From Verpa conica (taxonomy: Eukaryota; Ascomycota; Pezizomycetes; Pezizales; Morchellaceae): a DNA stretch of 64,000 bases. Positions 21,301 to 33,286 of the stretch are shown here, in pieces. The translations under genes and the position numbers were made by a program. The stretch is from positions 3,162,001 through 3,226,000 of the forward strand of contig JAUFSD010000003.1 of the NCBI GenBank assembly GCA_033030425.1, written 5' to 3'. Numbering within the stretch: the stretch's first letter is position 1; every line of letters starts with the position of its first letter. A model generated the notes under the pieces. That model saw only the letters and a program-made list of their open reading frames with translations, did no database searches and was not told the origin of the DNA.

Positions 21301-24085
21301 GAATGTCAAGACCTTCCTCCACTACACTTGTAGATATCAATAGGTTCACCTTTCCCGACCTGAAACTTTCAATCACCCCAACTTGGTTTTTCGGGGAAAC
21401 TAGTTCATAGATGCCCTTCCCTATCCTTGCTGAATGTTGTGCTCCACCAACTATTGTGCCACTCCGAAAAATCTTCTTCGTACTATTGTGTTTCTTGAGA
21501 ATCTGTTGTAAAAGCGCTACCTCAACTCGTTGCTCCACGAATACCAGCCCTGCGAATGCCTCTCCGTCTTCCTCACCATGGTACTCCTCCAAGAGCACCT
21601 CAATCAGTTTTTCCACCTTATCCGTGAGTCTTCCCTCAATAGGTCCTAGGTCCATAGGTATTATGACATCTCTTAGAATTCTCTTTAAATAACTCTTCTC
21701 GTCGCCGTTCCATTCCATCAATGCCCCCTCGCCGTCGTTGTCATCTGTACCTCTGAGAGCTCTTCCTAATGCTTCTTTAATATACCATTCTGTAGCCCAT
21801 ATCCCATATTCTTTACGAATATGGAAAGCTTTTGTGACGAGACCTTTCATCTGAGTTTGGGAGTATGTGTTTTTTGCTGTTATCAGACTTCTGATTTTAG
21901 ACTCATTAGGAACGGTGGCTTGGCGTAGGGAGATTATATACGGGTCCTCTTCGATATCCATCCTCAAATACGCATTTTGGAGAGATTCGAATGCCGAAGA
22001 AGATCCCATAGGGATCCTAGCCGCTCTGGGTTTCCAAGGGATGGGTGATCTTGGAGGGCTTTCCGCTACTGGGCTTGGCTCGTGTTTAGGTGGGGATGTA
22101 TAAGTTTCCCCGGTCAGAGGATCGATTATCTCGTAACCACCATTTGCAGATAGGCGGCCAGAGCTACTTAAGGAGCTCCTCCTGGAAAGGACAACTTCCC
22201 CTGTTTTTGGATCGACAATTTCGAAATCTTCGTAAGGTTCCCCGGTGAGCGGATCTATGCTTTCAAAATCTCCTGAAGCTATGATCACAGCCCCAGCCTT
22301 GGCGTCAGTTTCTCTATCCTCATCTTCAGAGATATAAGGACTTCCGGAAATGTCTTCGGAATGTATATCGGGATCAACGAGCGTATCCTCGAGTGTTGTG
22401 AAATCGATATCGTCTTGCCGTTGGCTATCCATTGAGCCAGGCTCTGAATCACTGCGTTCGTCCTTTTCTATGATACCGAGATTGCTACCCATTAACTGCA
22501 CTACTTCAACCTCATAGTCTCCCTGGGAGCTGTATATCACTCTTTTTAGTTTTGGTGGGTAAACATGTTTTAGTAGTTCTTTGCGATGCATTATAGGCGT
22601 TCGGGCAATCGCATTAAGATTAGTTTCAATCGTTCTATGAGATAAATAACCTAGTGAGTGGAAGAAAAAGATCTCAGGATTTAGGAATATATTTACCGGA
22701 GCTGTTCTGGCCTTGCCTTTACGACAGGGCTTGCTGTAAGACCAAGGATTGCGGGAACTTCCTCTTTCCTGCTTACTCGGGGGTGATAGAAATCTTGCAT
22801 AATTCGATTTGCCGGGTGAGAGGCAACACAGTGGTGTGCTAAACCAAGGAATATATTAGCAAAGTCTAAGTTCATATCAAACACCCTATACCAATGGTTC
22901 TTCTTTGTAATGGTAACTTAACCGATTTTTAGATCACCAACCTTCGTCAAAAATCAATAGCCCAATCTTTTCGAGTTTCACAAAACCATGGATCAATGCG
23001 TCTAGCAGTACCTATTCTCCGAGTTAATATTCCCGATTTTCACAATTTTCGTCGCCTTTTATTAGGGAAAGTATTTGTTTCTTAGGAAACTAACCTGATG
23101 CGTGCTTATGATCACCGAGCTTTCATTCTTAGTTAACCCTAGAACACCATCCCAAATGTCTTGATCACTCCATTTGTCCACTTTGTCGCTTCCGCTCAGA
23201 AATTCCATCTTCACCGGTGGCAATGAGCTTTTTAAGACATCACGTTGTTGGCTCCCTAGAGCAACGTTTGGGACCAGAAACCAGCACAACTAGCCTTATC
23301 AGTAAATCAGTACAGACTCGGAAGAATTTTATAATCACCTTGCCATTTCCTTTCTCTAACTCGGCCTGTATTCGAAGCACAGCGCTATAGTAAGACCACA
23401 CAGTTAATATCAGCCCTTTCTAGTATATAAGTCCAAGGATTCATATCTATTTGAGTGGCAAAAATATTGGAAAAAAAAATATTCATGATCATTACATATG
23501 CGTCTTTCCAGATCCGGTATCCATCTACGCAATTAATTTTATTAGTCAACCCCGCGAAAATAAAAAATTTTGCTGAAATTATCGTACCGCGACAATGATG
23601 TTCCTCCTTAAACTCTCTTGAAACATCTCCATCTGATAACCTCTCGTTTTCTCGAGGGTACCAATCAGATCGCCAGCCGCATTTTCATCCCCACCGATGC
23701 TGCCATCGTTTGAACCGGCCTTTTCGGCTTTCGTGAACGACATGGGTTGTTTCTCGTTATTTGTGGTGAAGAACGGATAAGAGTATGGTTCCCGATACCG
23801 AGGAAACAAAGGCGTCGACGATATCAACGGAAGTATGGAGAAGACGTTCTTTTTATCCTTAACTAGATCCGGCCACGTGCGGGGTAACACATACCTAATA
23901 CGGCTCGCAAGTCTACGAAGACCCTCCATTAGGGAATGGTAGATCTCCCGTAGGTACCAAATTGTGACGTTGGGCTTCAGGCCTCCCAACAATAATGTCG
24001 AGGCTTTAGGCAACCCGCTGGAATACTCATGAGAAAAACTCCTCATCGGGAGTGAAAACTGTGTCACGTTGGATGCCTGACTCAT
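18380..24085 (-). CDS. dcl: Dicer-like ribonuclease
   Basis: Eight exons: 24085-23588, 23524-23496, 23384-23339, 23289-23095, 23011-22942, 22838-22697, 22634-21000 and 20942-18380, giving 1725 aa. Dicers cut double-stranded RNA into small RNAs. The DExD/H helicase has Walker A DTGSGKTH (168-175), DEAHH (278-282) and LTASP (313-317). A long acidic insertion follows, then helicase C with QRRGRAR (about 791-797). The Dicer dimerisation domain starts near 876 (ESAVAHLHHFC). RNase IIIa has FEFLGDSVLKF (about 1280) and ADVVESLIGAAYLEGG. RNase IIIb has LEFLGDAILDM (about 1466) and DIVEALLGAMFVDSGGD; key acidic residues are present in both. A short C-terminal segment resembles a degenerate dsRNA-binding fold. 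A recognisable PAZ domain is not evident. All eight junctions agree in phase; the start codon is the least certain point. Whether this is the Dcl1 or Dcl2 type is not decided. Confidence 0.93.
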
Positions 24086-27000
24086 AAAGTGGGAAGGACC
24101 CCTATCGTGGCAACCAAACCCTTAGTCACGGTACGAAACCTACATCTTGTAGACCTAAGCTTTGTAATTTTAAGAAGCGTCTGTGAGTCTTGATACGCAG
24201 AATGATGCCCGGTAAGTACTTATGTAATCTTATTCTGCGCCTCTAAAGAAATAGCTGCATCTAAAAGGCCAAACTAACCCCCACCACATCTTCATAAGTA
24301 GATGCATTTTATTATTTTATGCGGTCTACTAAAGCCCGAGATCTAGCTCGCCAACTACGAGGAGTCTCAGTTGGGTAGAGTGGGTGAATATGGCCCTGGT
24401 TATCATTTACTGGTAGCATTTTGAACGGTTCCTAGAGCTTTTGGTATCTGCCCAGGGGGTCATTTATACGCTGTTGTAAACTCATGTAGTTGATATATAC
24501 CCCTGGAGGGGGCTTGTGAGGCTCAAACCACGCGAAAGTCACGCGCGTCACGATCCCCAATCGTCTAACTGTAGCAGCCAAAAAATTCTAATATTATAGG
24601 GGATAAGTTATTAATTGAGATAAATATTATTTTATTGCGCTTGGTATATAAATTAATACATTTCCATCACCCCTAAACCTGGGCCTGAAAGCTTGGTGCC
24701 AAGCATAACCAAATTTCCTTTTAACTTCAACCATATCCGTACCCCGTACTTAAGGAGACCATCTTTAAGGCCCACACATCCACCAAAAGATCTCCTTAGG
24801 CGGACTAAGAGATTATGGTTTCAAAATTACGATTACTACGCACGCGTACGTATGTAGTCGCGCGTACAGGCCAGATCGTTCACCAGTTGATCCATCTCCT
24901 GTGGTATCCTGAAAGACCCAGTTAACCACAGCTGCAATTTCAACTAGACTATCATACCTGATTAGAAAGGCAGTTGGCAATTATAGCAACTGACTCATAC
25001 GCGCAACTATCGATACACTACTAAGGCCTCCTTTTTGGTGTTGAGATACTTAATTCCTATTTCAAAAGGAATTTTCTTTGTCAGTAACAAATTGTCCATA
25101 CAAAACAATAACCTCATACCCCTCACCCTCCTAGTCCTCTTTGTCTAGCTCCACTTCTTACAGTAACCCATATGCATCTTTGAGTTGGCCGCCTCATCCC
25201 TCCTAGGGTGAGTGTAGATCAGTCGAAAGATATTCTAGCCTATGCACAAAGATCAATTCTTTTCTTCTTTTCACTCCCTCCTCCTTGTCGTATAACACGT
25301 TTTGATGAGGAGAGGTGAGGTCTGATACCGGACAGGAGACCGGTCTTTTTCATTTTATTCTGGTCTCTACCAGAACTCCATGGACCACAATCTGGCAGAA
25401 GCAAGAGTCCCCGTAATAATTAGTTGTCTCAGTTTCAACCGCTTTATATGCGCCTATTAATACAGGATGCAAGGAGTGTCTTGCAAGAAGTTTGATTCTT
25501 CCGTTCGGATAAACCTTTAGGCCCGCACAAGCACATGCTAACCACGCGTGATTTACCTAAAGCAAGGGCCTGCATATCTTTGCCTATATCAGATTCCCCA
25601 ATCGAAACCAACTAATAGCATCTCCCGATCTCAGTGTTTATCTGGAGGGGGGGGTTTGTCAGGTTCATAATGCTTGGTTGATATACTCTAAGTCTATGGA
25701 CATGTGATCTTTTTTTTCTCCCTCTTCCCTTAACTGTGATAAAGTATTCTGCACAAGCCATGTGCATTCCGTCCATATGCATATGCGCTGAAACTTCTGC
25801 TTTGGTCCTTTCAATCAAGCAATATAGCTTGTAGTAGCAACAGTATGCGACTTGAATTTTTAACTTTGTTTGTGCAACCACGATAAGGTACGAGGTACGG
25901 GGCCCCAAGATCCCATCTCATGCTCTGCCCTATGACCACCCAGAGAAAGCCGACATAGCGCGACGGGTGAATTAGGATGTAAACAGCCGGGCCAATCTCA
26001 ATAGTAGATGTGAAGGATTGTTTCCACTTCCGGTATCGCGCCTTCACAACTATTATGAACCATTCCCGTGCAACGTCAGTGGCTCTCTCAAAGCTTTTTA
26101 TCTCATCTGCTAGTAATCCCTCAACAGTAGCACGGCTAAGCCAAGGCTGCACACTACACCAAGCTCCAGGCCGTTGAAGCGGTAGTCTCCAATAGTCAAT
26201 ACCAGTAAGTATATGTATGTCTCCGATGCAACTAGGTTGCTATGTACGAGTATGTGACATGTGTTTCGTGCTCCAACTACCTACTCTATTTGCGTATACT
26301 ACGAGCAATAGAGCAGCTCCACTTGGACCCAGGTACCGAGTTCCAAAAAGGGATGAAAGTACTGAAGTTTACCTCGTACCATCCCCTCCTGCCTCTAGAG
26401 GGGGGAGGATATTAGATATATGGGGGCTACCGTTGTATAATTTTATTTTACCGCTACTCACCGGTAAAAGAACCGTTCGATCGCGACTAGGGGGGGGGGT
26501 TGACCTACAACCAAAATAAGTTCTCTTTGAGAAGGGACATGCGTCACAGTCGCGCAAGAACCACTTATGATACCCCGCAGATTGATCGGCAGAGGTAAGC
26601 GACTAGTGCATGGCGAGACCCATTAGTATTCCCATAAAGTGCGGAGAAAATCCTGGGGGCGAGGTTCTCCACAGGTAATGAAGCTGTTGGCCCTAGCAGC
26701 GGAGTACTCTACTCTATTGCGGATACGGTGATGTCTCCGGTGCAACCGATCCAAAAACGGTCGCTACCGATGGTTTGAAACGACCGGGGCTTCCTCGGCC
26801 TATTATGAATTTCCCTTCACTCCGTTCTTTAATGGCTTTTTTTTTTTTCAACCTCACAGCGCAAGGATCGAACACGGGTGATCTGTTTGGTGGATACATC
26901 ACATCTGCTTCTAATGTTGCTTTTTGTGAGGCATACTTGGTAAGATAAGCTGTTATTTCGCGCAGAATTCTACGACATCAGCCTTGAATAGTTTCACTTG

Positions 27001-28067
27001 ATACGAGTAATGGTGATGTTCACTGTCATATCGAATCAGATACGTCATCGCTGATTATTTGATGCCCGCCGATACGGACTGACTAGGCACAGATATTCTC
27101 TTGCCAAGAACCACTCATAAGTCCCTAGACGGGGATAATTAATATCTGAGAGTCTAAGAACAAGTATTGTTATGACCTCGGAACAGGTAACAAGCTTACA
27201 TGGACGTCCGCTCTATCTAACCAGCCCGGCCATGGAAAATAAGAGGGTGAAATGTGACGAATATTGCACTAGGATTAAAAAAGGCTGCTGGGTCAGTTAG
27301 TAGATATTAATTACTCGCGATATCCGTATTAATATCTTTATTTCCTCCGGTCTTTTTTCCTTTTTTTCAAAGTTGGAGACGAGATTCTAGAGGGTGCCTG
27401 CAAGGGAGAAGAAAAAGAAAAAAAACAGGGAATGGCGTCGCATGCTTCCCGGAGGCGCTCGTACTGCAGATCCCTCCCGAGACTTGCATCCATATCCAGA
27501 AGTTGTTACACAAGGACTTGGACAAGGCACAACTACTGATCAAAAATGCGTTTTTGTATCTCCCTGGATTTCAATCTTGGTGCGCGTTGACGTATTTCAG
27601 ACGCTTGCAGCTACTAGATGAAGTGAAGTCACTGAAAGAGGAAGCCATATATACCATCTGGGACTCGGTGAAGCTCAAGTTAGGGCACATGTGGGGAAAG
27701 CGAACTACGGGTATTGTTTCTTGCAGGAATCGAAAATCGAGAATAGTGGAGAAAGATGAACAGGGCTCACTCAGCAGATGGAGGGGATTCACGGCTGTGG
27801 ATATCGGACTTCTTACCTTGTGCCTTGCCGCATGCTGTATACTGCACCTACCCAGCTTCTCGCAGCCGATAACTAGCTTGTGTGCTATTCAATTATTAAA
27901 CAGGTCATTGATGGAACCCGTATGTAAATAATATGGGGCCCCACAAAAAGTATTTAGCCCTCGCGCTGCCCCCCGTTCTCCATAGATCTTCATTCCCTTG
28001 AACCTACACATCTCTCTGTCCAAGTATTAGATTTCCCATTCCTACATAGACGTTTGTCTGCTTCAAG
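24086..28067. other. long gene-poor region
   Basis: About 4 kb in which I find no supported gene. Short frames at 25811-26152 (minus) and 27503-27931 (plus) look partly protein-like but match nothing I know and lack splice-supported extensions. On the minus strand at 26866-26874 there is an isolated GTTCGATCC, like a tRNA B box, without the rest of a tRNA. The last part is the promoter of the transporter gene. Confidence 0.5.
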
Positions 28068-30237
28068 ATGGCAGATAACACTATACACTCGGGCTCTCTC
28101 AGCGAGAAGCCCACCTCAATTCACGAGCATGAGGACCTACACACTGATTACACTCGGGCAATCCACAAAGTCAACTCACGGCTGGCACACCCGCTGGCCG
28201 GCTACTCTCATCAACAGCTAATTGAGATGGGGGCTACCTATGCCCGTAATCATGGGATGGAAGATCTCCAGGAGGAGTTCAGCAAAGGAGCTTTGCTGGC
28301 TCAGGACCCAGGCGCATTTGAGACAATTCCACTCTTGACAGATGAGGATAGAAACATCCTGAGGCGGGAAATTACGCATAAATGGAGTCATCCCAAAGAG
28401 CTCTATCACATGGTTGTTATGTGTTCTCTCGCCGCTGCTACACAGGGAATGGGTATGTTGAATCTTTTGACAAGCTCCGTGAGTTTTACAACGAATTAGT
28501 CAACTAAAATGACGTCAATAACCTAGATGAGACTGTCATCAACGGAGCAAATCTCTTTTTCTTGCCACAATTCGGGATTGAGAACCGTGAATGGATTGCT
28601 GGACTTGTCAACTCGGCACCTTATCTTTGCTGTTTCACTATAGGCTGCTGGTTGACACATCCTCTAAACAAGACTTTTGGCCGTCGGCATACAATCTTCA
28701 TCACCTGCCTCGTCTCCTTCTTGACTTGTCTTTGGCAAGGCTTCACAAACTCATGGCAACATCTGTTCGTTGCCCGTTTCTTTTTGGGATTCGGAATTGG
28801 CCCAAAAAGTTCCACCGTTCCGGTCTATGCCGCTGAGTGTTCTCCCCCAGGTATTCGTGGTGCTTTGGTTATGATGTGGCAAATGTAAGACATACCTCGG
28901 TCTTTTTCCACTTTGGTCAATGTACTAACGGATTATTTTTCTATAGGTGGACTGCATTCGGTATCATGGTTGGTTACATTGCCGATGTTGCTTTTTACAA
29001 AGTTCCAGACCCTCCTCATGTAAGCCAGTCCTATACTTACTACAAAAAAGTATTCAAAACTTATTATTATAGATTACTGGTTTGAACTGGCGTCTTATGT
29101 TGGCCTCAGCATGTGTCCCTCCATTGCTTGTTTGCGCCCAAGTTTACTTCTGTGTAAGTCCTTGCGTTGCGCGACCTTATTTTATAGTACACTAGCTAAT
29201 ACCTCCATAGCCTGAATCTCCACGTTATGAAATGATGAAAGGCAATCATGAAAGAGCATTCAAATCTCTTGCCCGTCTGCGTTGGACCAAGGTTCAAGCT
29301 GCCCGTGACTTGTTCTACATGCACACTCTTCTCGAAGTCGAGAAAGAGTTGGAACATACGCAGAAGAACAAGGTTGTTGAAATGTTTACAGTCGGCCGTA
29401 ACAGAAGAGCTATGATTGGTTCCGAAATCGTCATGTTCATGCAACAGGTAACTTCGACCCATCACTGTAAAATAGCGATATCAAACTAACAGATTACCAC
29501 AACAGTTTTGCGGTGTCAATGTCATTGCCTACTATTCTTCCGTTATCTTTGTTGAATCTGGCTTCTCTCATATTGCCGCCCTTCTCGCATCCATGGGTTT
29601 CGGTATTATCAACTTCCTATTCGCTATTCCGGCAGTCTACACAATTGACACATTTGGTCGTCGCAACCTCTTGCTTACAACTTTCCCGTTCATGGCTATA
29701 TTCTTGCTCTTCACTGGTTTCTCTTTCTGGATTGAAGATACGACGGCGAGAATTGGATGTGTTGCACTGGGTATCTATCTTTTCGGGATCGTCTACTCGC
29801 CTGGAGAGGGACCTGTGCCTTTCACGTATTCTGCTGAAGCCTACCCGCTGTATATTCGAGACCTTGGTATGTCACTTGCAACCGCAACAACCTGGGGATT
29901 CAACTGGGTTTTATCGATGACTTGGCTACCACTTGTTCGTGCGTTCAAGCCCCAAGGCGCATTCGGATACTATGCAGGATGGAACATGATCGGTTTCCTA
30001 TTGGTCCTCTTCTTCCTTCCTGAAACTAAAGGCCGAACTTTGGAAGAATTGGATCGTGTTTTCGAAGTCCCGACACATGTTCACGCCAAATGGGGTCTTG
30101 CGCAAGTTCCCTATTTCATCAAGCGCTATATCTTCCGCCAGAATGTCGAGCCGCCAATTTTGCTCGACTTGTCTGATACCCCGCACAGTGCGGAAAGTCA
30201 CAACAGAGATTACAAGGAAGCTACTGAAAAGGTCTAG
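28068..30237 (+). CDS. MFS sugar transporter
   Basis: Six exons: 28068-28452, 28527-28884, 28947-29019, 29073-29153, 29211-29447 and 29506-30237, giving 621 aa. A plasma-membrane sugar permease of the major facilitator superfamily with twelve predicted helices. Family marks: FGRRHTIF after helix 2, ARFFLGFGIGPKSSTVPVYA, PPGIRGALVMMWQ, PESPRYEMMKG before the central loop, FCGVNVIAYYSSVIF, FGRRNLLL, SAEAYPLYIRDLG and PETKGRTLEELD after the last helix. The cytosolic N-terminus is unusually long (about 125 residues, with EEFSKGALLAQDPGAF and IPLLTDEDRNILRREI). The five introns are 53-74 bp with consensus ends, and phases agree throughout. The substrate cannot be predicted from sequence. Confidence 0.93.
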
Positions 30238-30769
30238 ATACTCTACGCTACGAGATATTTTTTATTGTTTCTTTTTCTTTAATTTTTGATGATATTACGA
30301 AATTCGAAAGGCTATTTATTGAACCTGGGGGTTATGGCGATCTTTACTTTCTTTGTATTTTTTGTTTTCCTCAGACTTCTAGTGATATCCAAATGAGTAT
30401 GACTTTGACTTGCCTATTGCCAGTACCCAAATCTCGAGTGATATTACATGATGCCGTTAGCCCAAGCACCTGTTACTTCAGCCCTACATCTGAGACCCAT
30501 GAGCGAGTTTCAATCTAGAACAAGCCCGGGAGTTTATAAGGTTATCGGTGAAACATCTATGTTTAGAAGGTGATCATAGCTGTCTCATCCCATCAATCAA
30601 CGGTTCCCCCGGTTATCAAACCACCGTTATTTACATCCACCATATATAGCAAAGCAGATGAGTTCCCGAATCCCCGGTAGCGGTGGTTATCTATTCCCAC
30701 GTGGTTTATACCCACGAGCTAGACAATTCCGAGTTTCGGATGATAGGGGGTAAATAAGGCAGGTATATG
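30238..30769. other. 3' flank of transporter gene
   Basis: Non-coding sequence between the transporter stop and the transposon. No gene is seen. Confidence 0.5.
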
Positions 30770-30771
30770 TA

Positions 30772-30827
30772 CCGTATAAACTGGCGAGACTCATAATGGC
30801 GCTAAGAGGTTGAAATAAGAAGTGGCG
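30772..30827 (+). repeat. left terminal inverted repeat of the transposon
   Basis: 56 bases identical to the reverse complement of 33229-33284; preceded by TA. Confidence 0.95.
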
Positions 30828-30882
30828 GCGCCACTGACCAAAATTAATTAGTTACATATCAAAATGAGGTGGCAAATGTATA

Positions 30883-32661
30883 TTAATCACGATCTACAAA
30901 TTCTGCAGCCTCATTTTCGTCATCTGCTATACCCAGTTCCTCCTCAAAATCATTTTCGCCTATATTACAATTTTCTTCATCTATTCCTTCAGGACCGTGA
31001 TCACCTGGTCCTCCTATATCCCCCCAACGCTCAATCTCCTGCGTATTTTGTGTATTTTTTTTTAATCTCCAGTCACCAATTATTAAATCCTCAGATTTAA
31101 TACCATTAATAGATAATTCTTTATCACAAGAACCATCAATTGGTAATGAAAGCCCTACTTTTCTAAATGTATTAATAATAAGATCTTTCTTGTGCTCACA
31201 AAAAAACTCCCACGCTTCTCCAACACACCATGTAATCAAAATACGTCTTTCAGCTACTGCATTGCTGTCTGTTTTTTGAGTTTCCCGTAAATCATATCCA
31301 TTTTTTTTATGATAGCGATCTAGTGCATCCTCTAATAAATCCCGTAAAAGATTTTTAAGAGGCTTATTAACCGATACATCTAACGGTTGCACTAAACCGG
31401 TACATCCAGGGGGTATCATTGAAGGAATAATATCATAAGAACGAAGTGTATCTAATACAGCATCCGTTTTATGAAACCTTGCAACGTCAAGAGCTAAAAG
31501 CCGTGGACCAGAAGGAAGTGCAGGAACCAACATGTCGATTATCCAAGAGCATAGAATTTTCTCGTTGGCATAAGCTTTTTTGTTCCACTTTACAACCACA
31601 CGAGAGTCGTACTTATCCATCTCTTCCTTCCGTTGCTTTTCAAGATAATCAGCTTTCTTTCCTTCATATTTTTCCGCACCTTTAAATAAAATTAAAGGCT
31701 TTACTTCCGATGAACCATCTGCAAAAACGGCAAGTACGAGCGTTGCTTGTCGTTTATCCCATCCACTTCGTGAGGTTTTGATTTGTACTGTACGGCTTCC
31801 TTTGTCGGCATAAGTTTGACCATCGAGGTACTCAAAGGGAATCGGTGTTTCATCCATATTACAGATTCCTTTTAACCTATAACGGCCAACTTCTTCCTGT
31901 ATATCACCTTTTCGTATTTGAGAATTCCTTCGATTGAACTGAAACCACTGAATAATAATATTCAAATAGTCTTCGGGGATTTTCTGTGATTTGTTTGTTG
32001 TAAACCGAATGGTAATATCATGCCGAGAAAGAAAACCAAACAGCCATCCATTTGAAAAGCGAAACTCTTCTTCAAAAACCCTTGTTGGATAACAAGCTAT
32101 AAACGCATCCTTTGCAAATCGTCGCAATAAACCGCGTCTAACTGCTAGTCGATTGTCTCTGTGCTCTCGGTATGCTAAATACACTGCTGCCTCGAGTTCT
32201 GGCCACCGACATATTTTAACACCGGTCCGATTCATGCGGGTGTTTTTTGTACTATTGATAATAACCGACTCATTTTGTTTCCAGCCGTAAAGGGTTTGCA
32301 TTGGAACCAGATATCTCTCATGTACATCTTTACAGTAAGGAGATCGTGTTATCTGGGAAGGCGAGTCTTTTTTGATAATAGTACCATAAGCCCACCACTC
32401 TAAACACTGGATTTTAAACTCCCGTGTATATGAGCGTTGAGTTCTGACTTTAGGCTTTGCGAATTTCCAAGGTGCTCTGATTGCTATCGGGTGAGATGTA
32501 GGACCAGGTCTTGTTTTTGAGAGTTTAATGGTAGGTAATTTTGAGCGGGTGATAGTGGAATGCTTTTTGGAAACGGGAGTATTGTTTGGAATATCTGGTA
32601 ACTGATTAGATACAGTTGTTCTGAGCGGTAGGTCTGGATTAAGAAAAGGAAATATATCCAT
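30883..32661 (-). CDS. pogo-type DDE transposase with CENP-B-like DNA-binding region
   Basis: A single uninterrupted frame of 592 aa. The N-terminal third has helix-turn-helix character: YTREFKIQCLEWWAYGTI, then the CENP-B-like segment WLFGFLSRHDITIRFTTNKS. The catalytic domain shows NMDETPIPFEYL (first Asp), LLALDVARFHKTD (second Asp) and GLVQPLDVSVNKPLK (third Asp). There are 35 residues between the second and third, so the triad is DD35D. The C-terminus is acidic (ENDFEEELGIADDENEAAEF). The frame has no stops or shifts and sits in an element with perfect terminal repeats, so it may be functional. The enzyme would cut and paste its own element at TA sites. Confidence 0.93.
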   Translation of the reverse strand: MDIFPFLNPDLPLRTTVSNQLPDIPNNTPVSKKHSTITRSKLPTIKLSKTRPGPTSHPIAIRAPWKFAKPKVRTQRSYTREFKIQCLEWWAYGTIIKKDSPSQITRSPYCKDVHERYLVPMQTLYGWKQNESVIINSTKNTRMNRTGVKICRWPELEAAVYLAYREHRDNRLAVRRGLLRRFAKDAFIACYPTRVFEEEFRFSNGWLFGFLSRHDITIRFTTNKSQKIPEDYLNIIIQWFQFNRRNSQIRKGDIQEEVGRYRLKGICNMDETPIPFEYLDGQTYADKGSRTVQIKTSRSGWDKRQATLVLAVFADGSSEVKPLILFKGAEKYEGKKADYLEKQRKEEMDKYDSRVVVKWNKKAYANEKILCSWIIDMLVPALPSGPRLLALDVARFHKTDAVLDTLRSYDIIPSMIPPGCTGLVQPLDVSVNKPLKNLLRDLLEDALDRYHKKNGYDLRETQKTDSNAVAERRILITWCVGEAWEFFCEHKKDLIINTFRKVGLSLPIDGSCDKELSINGIKSEDLIIGDWRLKKNTQNTQEIERWGDIGGPGDHGPEGIDEENCNIGENDFEEELGIADDENEAAEFVDRD

Positions 32662-33228
32662 AGCGAATACTTCTGGTAGTTGGTAACCGGATCTGTTTTG
32701 TTCTTTGGAAACCCCAAAAAACCTCGAGAGATTTTATAGATAGCTAGCAGAAGTAAAAAGTCTCAATACCCTCCTATAATAGCAGAGTACTAATACTAGA
32801 AACCCCTCCTACTTTCTTTTCCATTTGACCAAACCGTTCCAGATTGCCGAGAGCGCCGAGAAATCCGATGCAACACACAGAAGTACTGCTATTATTTGGA
32901 ATTATAGTAGCAGAGTATAAGAATGGAACTTTGGTCTAGAACTGGAAAACTGAAACAAAATTCTGTGCCGAGAGCGTCCGAAACAGTGCCGAGAATTGCT
33001 GAGAGGAAGCGGAGATAGAGAAAAGCTAGTCAAAATTATCAGTCAAAGCTTCAAAACAATCAAAGAAGAATAGTATAAGTTCAACTCATCTTTAGTAATG
33101 ATTTGGCATCATTTGGCATGTTCTGGCGCTGAAATCTGTGATGAGTGTTGGTGTTGGTGTTGGTGGTAGGTGGCAAAGAGGGGAAAGAGGTGAGGTTGAG
33201 GTGGCACATTGCCACAGACACTCCACAG

Positions 33229-33284
33229 CGCCACTTCTTATTTCAACCTCTTAGCGCCATTATGAGTCTCGCCAGTTTATACGG
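33229..33284 (-). repeat. right terminal inverted repeat of the transposon
   Basis: 56 bases, exact inverted copy of the left repeat; followed by TA. Confidence 0.95.
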
Positions 33285-33286
33285 TA

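Larger units (their letters stand above)
30772..33284 (-). mobile_element. complete pogo-like Tc1/mariner DNA transposon
   Basis: A 2513-bp element bounded by 56-bp terminal inverted repeats (30772-30827 and 33229-33284) that are identical base for base. They begin CCGTATAAACTGGCGAGACT. Each end is flanked by TA (30770-30771 and 33285-33286), the target duplication of this superfamily. It encodes one intact transposase on the minus strand. Between the transposase start and the right repeat lie four GCCGAGA motifs (32846, 32855, 32967, 32988), possible subterminal binding sites. Confidence 0.95.

Noticed and set aside
26714..26902. B-box-like GTTCGATCC and short frame, possible tRNA or SINE on the minus strand
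   Set aside because: No A box, T stem does not pair, and no acceptor or anticodon arm can be drawn.
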